DNA of 64,000 bases from an uncultured Dehalococcoidia bacterium. Its GTDB lineage: Bacteria; Chloroflexota; Dehalococcoidia; Lucifugimonadales; UBA1123. Of this stretch, positions 8,654 to 17,742 are shown in pieces. Both the position numbers and the translations under genes were made by a program. The DNA is taken from positions 903,800 through 967,799 of the forward strand of contig OY282441.1 in the NCBI GenBank assembly GCA_958296105.1. The letters run 5' to 3'. The notes under the pieces were generated by a model, which did not search any database, was not told the origin of the DNA, and saw only the letters and a list, made by a program, of their open reading frames with translations. How positions within the stretch are numbered: position 1 is the stretch's first letter; each line of letters opens with the position of its first letter.

Positions 8654-10359
8654 CCAAGAATAATCGGCAATTTCGAGAGTTCCTCAGAGACGAAGTGAAC
8701 CTCAGCAAATCTAAGTTGGACAGGCTGATAACCGGCATTAGAGGAGTGGACGGTTACCTCAAAGACAATCTATCAGGCTACCAGAAGATGGAGCCGCAGG
8801 GATCGTATGCCCTCGGCACGGCCATCAAGCCGGTGGACGATGACAAAGAGTACGACGCCGACATCCAGATAGTGATGAACCCCAACCCTATATGGGAACC
8901 GCGAGAATACATCAAGGCGATCTACAATGCTCTGAAAGAGAACCAGACATACTCAGGTAAAATCGATCTCCATAACCGCTGCGTAACCGTCGACTACGCC
9001 GGCGATTTTCACCTCGATGTGGTGCCGCGCATCACCATAGAGGGTAGTCATCATATCTGTAACATAGGGGATAATGAGTTCGAAGAAACTGACGGAATTG
9101 GATACCGGGAATGGTTCAATGAGAAGAACCGGATAACCGAGGGCAACCTGAAACGGGTAGTCAGGTTGCTCAAATACCTCAGAGATCACAAAAACTACAC
9201 CGACAAGTCGATTTTGCTGACAACTCTCGCGGGCAACACCATAGAATCGTCCGACGAGGGGACAGAAGCCGTAAAAACAGTATCTGACACGCTAGTAACC
9301 GTACTGACCAGAATGGATGACTACCTCCAGAAGCATTCAGATATGCCTGAAATCAGAAATCCCGCATTGCCCTCCGAAACATTCAATCGTCACTGGGATC
9401 AAAAAAAGTACGATAACTTCAGAGACAGAGTCCATTCGCACGCGCAAACTGCGAAGGAAGCGAAAGCCAACCCATCAATCCAAGACGCTATAAGAGCGTG
9501 GCGAAAACTGTTCGGGGACAACTTCGGCAGAGGGTCATCTGGGACAGGCAACGACGGCGGTGGTAATCGTGGCGGCGGCTCGCCCAGGAATCCATCAGGC
9601 AGTCAGGGCGGCAGTCAGCCGCCACCGGTAGTAGCTCCTGTAAGGCCGAGAAAGCCATACGCGTCCAGACAGGCGCCGGGATCGCGATGCCCTGAATCTG
9701 TATCTGTCCCAATATCGGACGAAGACATTCAAAGGCTTACCCAAGAACAATCCGGCCTGTCATACGATGCTGAAAACCATCGAATCATCGGAGTACTGGA
9801 ATTCTCCGCGGAGTACGATCAAAGCGACGGATGGCTAAGACCCACGCCACTTTCCACAATCCAGAGGCAGGGAAAATCCATCCATGACACGTTCGAGATC
9901 GAGATACGCCTTGAATTCCAGCCTACAGTGTGGAACCCTTGGCCGCCTGTCATTGAAACTGATGGGCGGATACAGCGAATCATGGAGAAACACCAGATAG
10001 CCGATATCGCAGACATGCACTGCTACCCTGACCTATCTGAGAACCTCTGCTGCTTGGGCTTAAAGGCAGCGACTGACTACAGAATTGAGATCACTCAGTT
10101 CGTGAGGGACCTTGTAGTTCCTTTTTTCTACCGGGTGGCATATGTAGAGCGTCACGGGCTGCGAGCTGCACAACATGACCTGTGGGGGGAATACTCCCAC
10201 TATGGCCCGGAGGCATACAAAGAGTACCTAACGGAATTGCAGAATATGCGCAGTACAGGCAGAAACCAACCATGCCCATGTGGAAGTGGGTCAAAGTACA
10301 AGAAATGCCACCTGCAAGAGGTAAACGACGCAAGAACACTCGTGTTACAGGGCGTCTGA
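8650..10359 (+). CDS. CBASS-like CD-NTase with fused E2-like domain and SEC-C motif
   Basis: A 569-residue multidomain protein. The N-terminal nucleotidyltransferase has the G-S signature (QGSYALGT, G51-S52), the metal pair D69-A-D71 (EYDADIQIV) and a third Asp in HLDVVPRI (D123), as in cGAS/DncV-like enzymes that make cyclic oligonucleotide signals. A helical part runs to about 285, and a Gly-rich linker (about 295-345) follows. The region at about 350-530 has UBC-like features: strands EIEIRLEF and WPPVIETDGRI, then MHCYPDLSENLCCLGL (H457, C467/C468), reminiscent of the H-x-Y-P-D...L-C-L active-site strip of bacterial E2 proteins. A SEC-C zinc motif ends it (CPCGSGSKYKKCH, C542-H554). Codon usage is less GC-rich than the neighbours, suggesting transfer. 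No effector gene is beside it. The NTase call is firm; the E2-like call is inference. Confidence 0.8.
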   Translation: MTKNNRQFREFLRDEVNLSKSKLDRLITGIRGVDGYLKDNLSGYQKMEPQGSYALGTAIKPVDDDKEYDADIQIVMNPNPIWEPREYIKAIYNALKENQTYSGKIDLHNRCVTVDYAGDFHLDVVPRITIEGSHHICNIGDNEFEETDGIGYREWFNEKNRITEGNLKRVVRLLKYLRDHKNYTDKSILLTTLAGNTIESSDEGTEAVKTVSDTLVTVLTRMDDYLQKHSDMPEIRNPALPSETFNRHWDQKKYDNFRDRVHSHAQTAKEAKANPSIQDAIRAWRKLFGDNFGRGSSGTGNDGGGNRGGGSPRNPSGSQGGSQPPPVVAPVRPRKPYASRQAPGSRCPESVSVPISDEDIQRLTQEQSGLSYDAENHRIIGVLEFSAEYDQSDGWLRPTPLSTIQRQGKSIHDTFEIEIRLEFQPTVWNPWPPVIETDGRIQRIMEKHQIADIADMHCYPDLSENLCCLGLKAATDYRIEITQFVRDLVVPFFYRVAYVERHGLRAAQHDLWGEYSHYGPEAYKEYLTELQNMRSTGRNQPCPCGSGSKYKKCHLQEVNDARTLVLQGV

Positions 10360-10580
10360 TATCAGATGAGTGTGGAGAGACAGGAAAGTATCATCGCCTA
10401 GCCTATCCTGTAGGTCAGAATTCACTACACCCCTGAAGTGTACAGAACCAGCGGCGGTGTCAATGACGAGTGAGTTGGCACTGCCAACATCTGTGTACTG
10501 TGAATGACCGGCAAGACGCTCAGACATTACTGCACGGCAAACTACAGCGCTACCACCAACTCGGGAGTGCGATGGCACGC

Positions 10581-10617
10581 AAAGGGGCGCGGGTTCGAGC
10601 GGATCCCGCGCCCCTTT
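10581..10617. terminator. Perfect 13-bp hairpin between CD-NTase and EF-G-like genes
   Basis: AAAGGGGCGCGGG (10581-10593) is exactly complementary to 10605-10617, with an 11-base loop. It lies between two convergent genes and ends in CCCTTT on either strand, so it probably works as a bidirectional terminator. The rest of the 290-base gap (10360-10649) shows nothing I can assign. Confidence 0.75.
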
Positions 10618-10649
10618 CACTCTAACTGGCACTCTAACTAGCCGACGGC

Positions 10650-12710
10650 CTAGATTCTGGACTCCGCCTTCTCGTTCAGCTCGTTCGTGGTCTGGACGAC
10701 GCGCTCCACCAAGTGGGCGGGCACCTGCTGGAAGTGGTCGAACTCCATCGTGAAGCTGCCCTGTCCCTGGGTCTGGCTGCGAAGCTCGGTGGCGTAGGTC
10801 AGCATCTCGGACTGCGGGGCCTCCACCTGCACGGATGTAGTGCCGTCTCCGTTCGGGACCATGCCCTGTATTCGTCCGCGGCGGCTGTTGAGGTCTCCGA
10901 TGATGTCTCCGGTGAATCCGTCCGGCACCGTGATCTCGACCTTCATTATGGGTTCGAGCAGCACGGGGTTCGCCTGCTGAAGCCCCTTGGTGGCGGCGTG
11001 ACCGCCCGCTATCTCGAACGACACTCCGGACGAGTCCACGGTGTGGAAGCTGCCGTCTATGAGGGTCGCCTTCATATCGACTACGGGATAGCCTGCGACG
11101 ACTCCGTCGCTCAGCGCGCCTCTGACGCCCTTCTCCACGGATGGGATGTACTCGCGCGGCACCACGCCGCCCACGATGGTATCGGCGAACTCGAAGCCGG
11201 AGCCGCGCGGCAGCGGCTCGACCTCGATCCAGACGTGTCCGAACTGGCCGTGTCCGCCGGTCTGCTTCTTGTGTCGATACTCCACGCGCGCCCTGCGGCT
11301 GATGGTTTCCTTGTACGGCACTCGCGGAACGTCCAGCACCATCTCCGCGCCGAACTTGCGCCGCATCTTCTCTATGGCAACGTCCAGATGGGTGTCGCCC
11401 AGCCCGCCCATGATGACCTGATTGGTGTTGGCGTCGCGCGTCACGGCTATCGACGGGTCCTCCTCGACGATTCTGGAGAGCGAGCTTGTCATCTTGTCCA
11501 CGTCCGCTTTGGACTTGGGAAACACTGCCATCTGATAGACGGACGGCGGGAAGCTCAGCCCGCGCAGGATGATCTGCCGATCACGGGAGCTTATGGTGTC
11601 TCCGGTGAGTACGGAGCTCAGCTTGGTGACTGCTCCGATGTCGCCAGCCGCAAGCTCCGACACGCCTTCCTGCTGTCTGCCGCGTATCTCGAACACCTGC
11701 GCCACGCGCTCTGCCTCTCCCCTGCTGGCGTTGAACAGCTGCGAGTCGCCCTTGAATGCGCCGCTGTAGACTCTGAAGTACGACAGCTTTCCCACGAAGG
11801 GATCGGCGGCGGTCTTGAACACGAGCGCAGCCAGCGGGCCGTCGCCGTCGCACTCCAGATCGCTCCACTCATCGGATCCCGGCTCGCGGCTCGCGGCGGC
11901 GGGCATCTCGGCGGGAGAGGGGAGATAGCCAGTCACGAAGTCCAAGAACTCGGTGACTCCAATCTCTTTCAGCGGCGAGCCGGCGAGTATCGGCACGAGC
12001 GTTCCTTCCATCAGCCCCTGCTTGACGCCCGTGACCATCTCTTCGGTGGTTATCTCCTCGCCTTCGAGGTACTTGGTGGCTAGGTCGTCGTCTATCTCGG
12101 CTACTGCTTCCACCAAGCGCTCGCGCGCCTCCTCCGCGGCGTCGGCGATCTCGGCGGGAATGTCCGCGTTCGGGTCGATCAGGCTCACCAGCGCGGAGAA
12201 CGAGGACTCTGCGCCCACCGGCAGACAGACGGGGACGAGATGGCGTCCGAATCGCTCCTGAAGGGCTTGGACCACGCCGTCGAAGTCCGCGTTTTCGCGG
12301 TCCATCTTGGAGATGTAGATGATCTTCGGAAGCTCGCGCTCCTCTGCCAGATTCCACATCTGGCCCGTTCCCACCTCGACGCCCGCCTGCGCCGCGACCA
12401 CGACCACCGCCGCATCCGCCACGCGAACGCCGGAGGCGACTTCGCCCCGATAGTCGGCGTAGCCGGGAGTGTCTATCACGTTTATCTTGTGGCCGTTCCA
12501 CGGCGCGTTCAGTATCGCCGTGTTGACGCTCGCGCCCCGCTTATGCTCCTCCGGCTCGAAGTCCGACACCGTGGTGCCGTCCTCCACTCTGCCCAGCCTG
12601 TTGGTGACTCCGGAGAGGTGGAGCATGGCTTCGGCAAGAATGGTCTTTCCCGCTCCACTATGCGACAGTAGAACGATGTTCCTGATGCGCTCAGTGGGTA
12701 CGTTGGGCAT
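10650..12710 (-). CDS. Elongation factor G-like GTPase (EF-G-2 type paralogue)
   Basis: A 686-residue translational GTPase with the five-domain EF-G layout. The G1 motif is SHSGAGKT (16-23) instead of the usual AHIDAGKTT. G3 is DTPGYADY (80-87), so the catalytic-switch His of DTPGH is Tyr, as in EF-G-2 paralogues of Thermus and actinobacteria. G4 is SKMDR (about 133). The EF-G domain IV and V segment GGHGQFGHVW is present. These differences indicate a paralogue rather than the main translocase. It may act in ribosome recycling, stress or regulation; the substrate step is not evident. It stands alone, divergent from npdG. Confidence 0.9.
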   Translation of the reverse strand: MPNVPTERIRNIVLLSHSGAGKTILAEAMLHLSGVTNRLGRVEDGTTVSDFEPEEHKRGASVNTAILNAPWNGHKINVIDTPGYADYRGEVASGVRVADAAVVVVAAQAGVEVGTGQMWNLAEERELPKIIYISKMDRENADFDGVVQALQERFGRHLVPVCLPVGAESSFSALVSLIDPNADIPAEIADAAEEARERLVEAVAEIDDDLATKYLEGEEITTEEMVTGVKQGLMEGTLVPILAGSPLKEIGVTEFLDFVTGYLPSPAEMPAAASREPGSDEWSDLECDGDGPLAALVFKTAADPFVGKLSYFRVYSGAFKGDSQLFNASRGEAERVAQVFEIRGRQQEGVSELAAGDIGAVTKLSSVLTGDTISSRDRQIILRGLSFPPSVYQMAVFPKSKADVDKMTSSLSRIVEEDPSIAVTRDANTNQVIMGGLGDTHLDVAIEKMRRKFGAEMVLDVPRVPYKETISRRARVEYRHKKQTGGHGQFGHVWIEVEPLPRGSGFEFADTIVGGVVPREYIPSVEKGVRGALSDGVVAGYPVVDMKATLIDGSFHTVDSSGVSFEIAGGHAATKGLQQANPVLLEPIMKVEITVPDGFTGDIIGDLNSRRGRIQGMVPNGDGTTSVQVEAPQSEMLTYATELRSQTQGQGSFTMEFDHFQQVPAHLVERVVQTTNELNEKAESRI

Positions 12711-12859
12711 GGTGACGTTACTCCTATTCTTGCGAGTTTCAACTAACGCCCATTGTATTGAAACCTCTGCATATGCGCAACGACTCGTTTACACGCTCCA
12801 AGCCACGCGCTAGTCTACGGGTGGAAAGACACTCAGCAGACACGCTTGGAGCTGGCAGC

Positions 12860-13504
12860 ATGATCGGATTTCTTGGAGGAACGGGGCCGGAGGGGCGCGG
12901 TCTTGCGCTCAGGTTCGCTATGGCGGGAAAATCCGTGGGGATAGGCTCTCGCGACGGCGGCAGGGCGTCCGCCGCCGCCGATTCGGTGAGATCGCTGGCG
13001 CACGGTCTCGAAGTGGGCGGGGCGCTCAACGAGGTCGTGGCTTCGGAGTCGGACATCGTATTCGTGGCGGTGCCATACGGCGGACATCGCGCCACGCTCG
13101 AATCCCTGCGCGAGCGGCTCGACGGCAAGCTGATCGTGGACGTGGTCGCTCCCCTGCGATTCAGCGGGGGCGTGGCGCGCGCCGTGGAGGTAGAGGAGGG
13201 GTCGGCCGCGGAACAGGCGCAGAAGATACTGCCTAACTCCCGGGTCGTTGGAGCGTTTCATAATTTGAGCGCAGAGGATCTGCTCGATCCAAACGTCGAA
13301 ATCGAGTCTGACGTGGTGGTCTGCGGAGATGACGCCGACGCCAAGCGCGAGGTGATGGATCTGGCGGAGACGATAGCGAGTGTCAGGGCTGTGGACGGCG
13401 GCGGTCTGCACTGCTCGCGCTACGTGGAGGGGCTGACCGCGCTGCTCATCAACGTCAACCGCATATACAAAGCGCATTCCACAATCAAGATAGTGGGCAT
13501 ATAA
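12860..13504 (+). CDS. npdG: NADPH-dependent F420 reductase
   Basis: A 214-residue oxidoreductase that moves hydride between NADP(H) and coenzyme F420. The N-terminal dinucleotide-binding turn MIGFLGGTGPEGRGLALR is the family signature. Further marks are SRDGGRA (NADP phosphate recognition), VFVAVPYGGH and GAFHNLSAEDL. I chose the ATG at 12860, which has GGAG about 9 bases upstream; a longer frame opens at 12758, but the extra 34 residues look non-coding. Together with the LLM-class enzymes in the window it points to an F420-using organism. Confidence 0.92.
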   Translation: MIGFLGGTGPEGRGLALRFAMAGKSVGIGSRDGGRASAAADSVRSLAHGLEVGGALNEVVASESDIVFVAVPYGGHRATLESLRERLDGKLIVDVVAPLRFSGGVARAVEVEEGSAAEQAQKILPNSRVVGAFHNLSAEDLLDPNVEIESDVVVCGDDADAKREVMDLAETIASVRAVDGGGLHCSRYVEGLTALLINVNRIYKAHSTIKIVGI

Positions 13505-13605
13505 CCGATTCGTACACGCGGGGCGTCTTGCCGCAGCCGTCGCTCCCGAAAGAGTCTCGCTTATCTGTGTCCACGTAGGGTAGAGATTCACACGGAGAGG
13601 GCAGA

Positions 13606-14832
13606 TTGTCGATCTTGACGATAGCGGCAGTGGCGGCGATTCTCGGAGCATCGGACATCGGCGGGGGCATTCCGTTCGGCGGGCTTTCGGGCGGGTCTGT
13701 CAGGATCATCGAATCGGGCCACCGCATCGAGTTTCCCAACCGCATCCTGTTCAGACTGAGGGCCGAAGCTCCCGCAGACGTGCGCTCGGTGCGTCTGTTC
13801 TACAGGATCGGAAGCCACAGGGCGAGTGTGTACACCTACCCGACCAGAATGACTGCCGCGCCCAACCTGAGCGCCGAATTCGTGGTGAGAACCGCAAGCG
13901 GCGGATTCATTCCGCAGGGGGTGGATATCGAGTACCACTACGTCTTTACGGATTCGGCGGGCGCGCAGACCGAATCCGCGCGCTTCAGCTTCGAGTACCT
14001 CGATCCGCGCTACGACTGGCAGCGGCTGGAGATGGAAGACTACGTTCTGCTGTGGCACGACATGTCTCAGAGGGCGGTCAGAAGCGTGGCGTCCGACGTG
14101 TCCATTCGTCTCAGGCGCGTCAAGGCTCTGTTCGGGCTGGATGGCGACTACCGATTCAAGGCGGTGCTGGTGAACGGTCGAGCGGAGGCGTACCGCAGCT
14201 TTCCGCCGGTCAGCCAGACTTCGCAGGATACAGCGCTCTACGGCGGCTTCGCGTTCGGCGAGTTCGGCGCGCTGACGCTGGCAGGGCTGGACGCGGACGG
14301 GCTGACTCACGAGCTAGTCCACCTCATGCTGGACGAGGCGGTTGACTCGCCGCGCGCCAGAGTTCCGGCATGGCTCAACGAGGGGCTGGCGATGTACTTC
14401 GAGCGCAACAGCAGACTGGGCGAGGACGCCGTGAGGTCCGCGCTCAGGCGAGGGCGGCTGATTCCGCTGCGGAACATGGGCGCAGTACCCGGGCGGCCGG
14501 AGGACGTCAGGCTGTTCTACTCGCAGTCCGCCAGTGTGGTTCGCTTCATGCTGGACGAGCAGGGCGAAGCCGCGATGAGGTCGCTGCTCGCGCAGATCGA
14601 CCGGGGGCGCTCCATAGACGCCGCTCTCAGGGAGTCGCACGGCATGGGAGTCGATCAGCTGGATTCTGCATGGCGAAGGCGGCTCTCCGAATCGCGCTAC
14701 GCCTCCGCAGTCGTCGACCCCGGCACGGCTGCCACATCCGCGATAGTGGGCGGCGCTGCGCTGACCACGGCGTCCGCGCTCGGCGTGCGCTGGCTCAGGC
14801 AGCGGTACGGCGCGAAAAAAGATGAGGCATAG
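13606..14832 (+). CDS. Gluzincin metallopeptidase (peptidase MA-like), paralogue of 5183-6667
   Basis: A 408-residue predicted exported or membrane-anchored protease. The TTG start at 13606 follows GGAGAGGG by about 5 bases. A short hydrophobic N-terminus is followed by a beta-rich domain and the site HELVH (235-239), with the downstream ligand in AWLNEGLAMYF (E259). A hydrophobic helix near 375-395 is followed by a basic tail (RWLRQRYGAKK), so the protein is probably anchored by its C-terminus. Layout and motif spacing match the other gluzincin in the window, but it lacks the Pro/Thr-rich linker. Substrate unknown. Confidence 0.82.
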   Translation: MSILTIAAVAAILGASDIGGGIPFGGLSGGSVRIIESGHRIEFPNRILFRLRAEAPADVRSVRLFYRIGSHRASVYTYPTRMTAAPNLSAEFVVRTASGGFIPQGVDIEYHYVFTDSAGAQTESARFSFEYLDPRYDWQRLEMEDYVLLWHDMSQRAVRSVASDVSIRLRRVKALFGLDGDYRFKAVLVNGRAEAYRSFPPVSQTSQDTALYGGFAFGEFGALTLAGLDADGLTHELVHLMLDEAVDSPRARVPAWLNEGLAMYFERNSRLGEDAVRSALRRGRLIPLRNMGAVPGRPEDVRLFYSQSASVVRFMLDEQGEAAMRSLLAQIDRGRSIDAALRESHGMGVDQLDSAWRRRLSESRYASAVVDPGTAATSAIVGGAALTTASALGVRWLRQRYGAKKDEA

Positions 14833-14903
14833 CGTCTTGTGGTAGAATGGCGCGACTTCGCGTCCACACTTACGGGCGCAGGAAGAGGCGTCAGGGTTCC
14901 AAA

Positions 14904-16037
14904 ATGACGAGGCGAGCTGTATTCGTTTACGACGATCGGATGTCGGCGCACGTGCTGAGCGACGCTCACCCCATGAAGCCGGTGCGTCTGAAGTACACCC
15001 GCCAGCTTCTGGAGAGCTACGGCGCGTTCGACGGCAGGACATCCAGCTTGGAGAGGCCGAGAGACGCCACGAAGGACGAGATAGGCTGGTTCCACTCGCG
15101 CGACTACGTGGAAGGGGTGGAAGCCATAGGCGCAGGGCTGGGGGGAGTGAACCCGGCGCGCTTCAACTTCGGACCCGGAGACAACCCCGCATATCCCGGA
15201 ATATACGATGCCGCCATGCTCTCCACAGGGGCTTCGCTCACCGCCGCCGAGATGCTCGCCGCTGGCTACGCGGACGCCGCGTTCAACGTCTCCGGCGGCC
15301 TGCACCACGCCATGCCCGACCACGCCTATGGGTTCTGCGTGTTCAACGATCCGGTCATAGCCATACACCGCCTGCTCCAAGAGGGGATGCGCGTTGCCTA
15401 CGTGGATATAGACTGCCACCACGGAGACGGGGTTCAGCACGCCTTCTACTCCACAGATCGCGTTCTCACGATCTCCGTACACGAGTCCGGCGCGTTCCTG
15501 TTTCCGGGCACGGGCTTCGTTCAGGAGACGGGCGCGGGCGCGGGGCGTGGGTACTCGGTCAACCTGCCGCTCTATCCGTACACGTCGGACGAGGTGTACC
15601 TGTGGGCGATGGAACAGACCGTTACGCCGCTGATCGAGGCGTTCGCGCCGGACGTCTTGGTTACGCAGCTGGGCATAGACTCCCACTACCGCGACCCCAT
15701 AACCCATCTCGCGCTGACCGTGCAGGGGTTCGGGCGCGCCGTCTCGACGCTCGCCGCCGCCGCGCCGTCCAAGTGGCTCGCGCTCGGCGGAGGCGGGTAC
15801 GACCTTCAGGCGGTTGCCAGAGCGTGGACGATGGCATACGGGATACTGTCCGAGCAGGAGTTCCCGAACGACATCCCCGAATCGTACCGCCGCGCGCATG
15901 GCGTGGACTCGCTCAGAGACCCCGACGTTCTGCGGATCGACGGCAAGACGGTATCGGATTCGAGAACCTTCGCGGAGGCGAGCGTGCAGACGATTCACCG
16001 CCTGATCTTTCCCACGCACGGCATCCGAACTGCCTGA
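14904..16037 (+). CDS. Histone deacetylase-family protein (AcuC-like)
   Basis: A 377-residue zinc hydrolase of the arginase/deacetylase fold. It carries SGGLHHAMPDHAYGFC, the zinc-site segment DIDCHHGDGVQHAF, HESGAFLFPGTG and GIDSHYRDPITHLALT, all expected for class I-like bacterial deacetylases such as AcuC. Members remove acetyl groups from protein lysines (for example acetyl-CoA synthetase) or from small amides. The ATG at 14904 matches the family start; an in-frame ATG at 14847 would add 19 basic residues. It lies on the plus strand between the gluzincin and otsA genes. Confidence 0.9.
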   Translation: MTRRAVFVYDDRMSAHVLSDAHPMKPVRLKYTRQLLESYGAFDGRTSSLERPRDATKDEIGWFHSRDYVEGVEAIGAGLGGVNPARFNFGPGDNPAYPGIYDAAMLSTGASLTAAEMLAAGYADAAFNVSGGLHHAMPDHAYGFCVFNDPVIAIHRLLQEGMRVAYVDIDCHHGDGVQHAFYSTDRVLTISVHESGAFLFPGTGFVQETGAGAGRGYSVNLPLYPYTSDEVYLWAMEQTVTPLIEAFAPDVLVTQLGIDSHYRDPITHLALTVQGFGRAVSTLAAAAPSKWLALGGGGYDLQAVARAWTMAYGILSEQEFPNDIPESYRRAHGVDSLRDPDVLRIDGKTVSDSRTFAEASVQTIHRLIFPTHGIRTA

Positions 16038-16196
16038 GACGCCGACGACCACAGCGCAGACGCGCGCGCGGGGCGGATACGGCATCCAACGGATACCATC
16101 TCGGATACCATCTTACTCGCCCCTATTCACTCAGGGGAGGCTGGGGGGAGGGTGAGCATCGTTGACCTGCGCCACCCGCCCGGTTACCATTCGGCT

Positions 16197-17606
16197 ATGG
16201 GACGTCTCGTCATGGTATCGAATCGGGTTCCATCCGCGGCGGACCTCGACCCCGAAAACAGAGGCGCGGGCGCGGTTGGGGGGCTGGTGAGCGCGGTTCG
16301 CGCTTCGCTGGTGGAAACAGGCGGAATGTGGGTCGGCTGGAGCGGGCGCGCATCGCCGAGACGCTCCCCCGCTCACCGCGCCGTCTCTCGGACGCCCGGA
16401 CCCGTAGAGCTTGCCACCATAGACCTGACTGCCGACGAATCCAGTCTGTTCTACACCGGCTTTTCCAACCGCACCCTGTGGCCGCTGCTCCACAGCTTCA
16501 TCGAGCGAATGCAGATTCGGCACGACACCTACCGCGCATACCGACGGGTCAACCGCCGCTACGCTCAGGCGCTGAGCGCCACGCTGTCCGAAGGGGATGT
16601 GGTATGGATTCACGATTATCACCTCTTCTCCGTCGCCCACGAGCTCAGGCGGATGGGCTGGAAGGGCAAGATCGGCTTCTTCCTTCACACTCCGTTCCCC
16701 GCCGCCGACGTGTTCTCGGTTCTGCCGTGGGCGGGCGAGCTGCTGGCGTCCATGCTGGCATACGATCTCATAGGGGTTCACACGCGCCGCTACCTGCTCA
16801 ACTTGGTGGACGCATTCGGGGTAGAGCTCGGGGGAGACTGGAACGGATTCAGCTTCGCGTATGGGGGCAGCGCGTCCAGGCTCGGCGTCTTTCCCATCGG
16901 CATAGACCCGCAGGCGTTCCGGAAGGCGGCGCTCGCGTGCCGGGAGTCGCTGCCGCGTATGCTCGGACTGCCGCCAGATGAGAAGATCATCATAGGCGTC
17001 GACCGTCTCGACTACACGAAGGGCATACCGCACCGCCTTCAGGCGTTCTCCACGATGCTCGACCACCATCGAGATCTGCGCGGGGCGGTGACGTTCGTGC
17101 AGATATCCAATCCATCCCGCGCCAGAGTGCCGGAGTACGTGCGCGAGCGTGAGGCGGTGGAGCGGCTGACTGGGCGGATAAACGGGCGCTACTCCGAAGG
17201 CAGCTGGGTTCCCGTCCGATACCTGTACAGGAACTTCAGCCAAGAGACCCTCGCTGCCTTCTACCGAGACGCGCACGTCAACATGGTCACGCCGCTCAGA
17301 GACGGCATGAACCTCATAGCCAAAGAGTTCGTGGCTTCGCAGGTCGCAGATCCGGGCGTCTTGGTGCTGTCGAGCCTTGCCGGAGCCGCGGCGGAGCTGA
17401 CCGACGCGGTCATAGTCAATCCGTTCGATGTAGACGGAAGCGCCAGCTCGCTGTACAAAGCGCTCTCGATGCCAGCGCGCGAACGCCGCTCTCGATGGGA
17501 GCGCATGAGTCGAGTCGTCGAGAGTCGCACCGCTTCGTGGTGGAGCAGGAGCTTCACGGAGCAGCTCCTAGCCACAGCCGAGCGTTCGGGGTACACTCTA
17601 AGCTAA
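16197..17606 (+). CDS. otsA: Trehalose-6-phosphate synthase (GT20)
   Basis: This enzyme joins UDP- or other NDP-glucose to glucose-6-phosphate, the first step of trehalose synthesis. The product (about 469 residues) starts MGRLVMVSNRVPS, the usual GT20 beginning. It has VWIHDYHLF, FFLHTPFPAADVF, GVDRLDYTKGIPHRL and RDGMNLIAKEFV, covering both substrate sites. An in-frame GTG at 16152 sits too close to a G-rich run to look like the true start. No otsB phosphatase is adjacent in this window. GC-rich codons match the neighbours. Confidence 0.94.
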   Translation: MGRLVMVSNRVPSAADLDPENRGAGAVGGLVSAVRASLVETGGMWVGWSGRASPRRSPAHRAVSRTPGPVELATIDLTADESSLFYTGFSNRTLWPLLHSFIERMQIRHDTYRAYRRVNRRYAQALSATLSEGDVVWIHDYHLFSVAHELRRMGWKGKIGFFLHTPFPAADVFSVLPWAGELLASMLAYDLIGVHTRRYLLNLVDAFGVELGGDWNGFSFAYGGSASRLGVFPIGIDPQAFRKAALACRESLPRMLGLPPDEKIIIGVDRLDYTKGIPHRLQAFSTMLDHHRDLRGAVTFVQISNPSRARVPEYVREREAVERLTGRINGRYSEGSWVPVRYLYRNFSQETLAAFYRDAHVNMVTPLRDGMNLIAKEFVASQVADPGVLVLSSLAGAAAELTDAVIVNPFDVDGSASSLYKALSMPARERRSRWERMSRVVESRTASWWSRSFTEQLLATAERSGYTLS

Positions 17607-17644
17607 CCGCTGTCCGCCGACGCCGCTGCCCATATCATGCGATA

Positions 17645-17742
17645 GACGAAGTAAGCATACTCTTCGGACAAGTACAGCACTGCGCAGGCAAGGACTTCAG
17701 CTAAGCAAATGTCCACATTCGACGAAGTAAACATACTCTTCG
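17645..17742 (+). repeat. Direct repeat of the gdhA 5' coding end, 76 bases apart
   Basis: GACGAAGTAAGCATACTCTT at 17645 recurs at 17721 as GACGAAGTAAACATACTCTT; 21 of 22 bases match when the next two are included. The second copy encodes DEVNILF of glutamate dehydrogenase. The first encodes DEVSILF in a stray frame just upstream, so it looks like a remnant of a partial duplication of the gene start. Confidence 0.7.

Noticed and set aside
10581..10617. Possible tRNA-derived attachment site (contains GGTTCGAG like a T arm)
   Set aside because: The match to tRNA-Arg is only about 8 bases, and the perfect 13-bp stem is better explained as a terminator between convergent genes.
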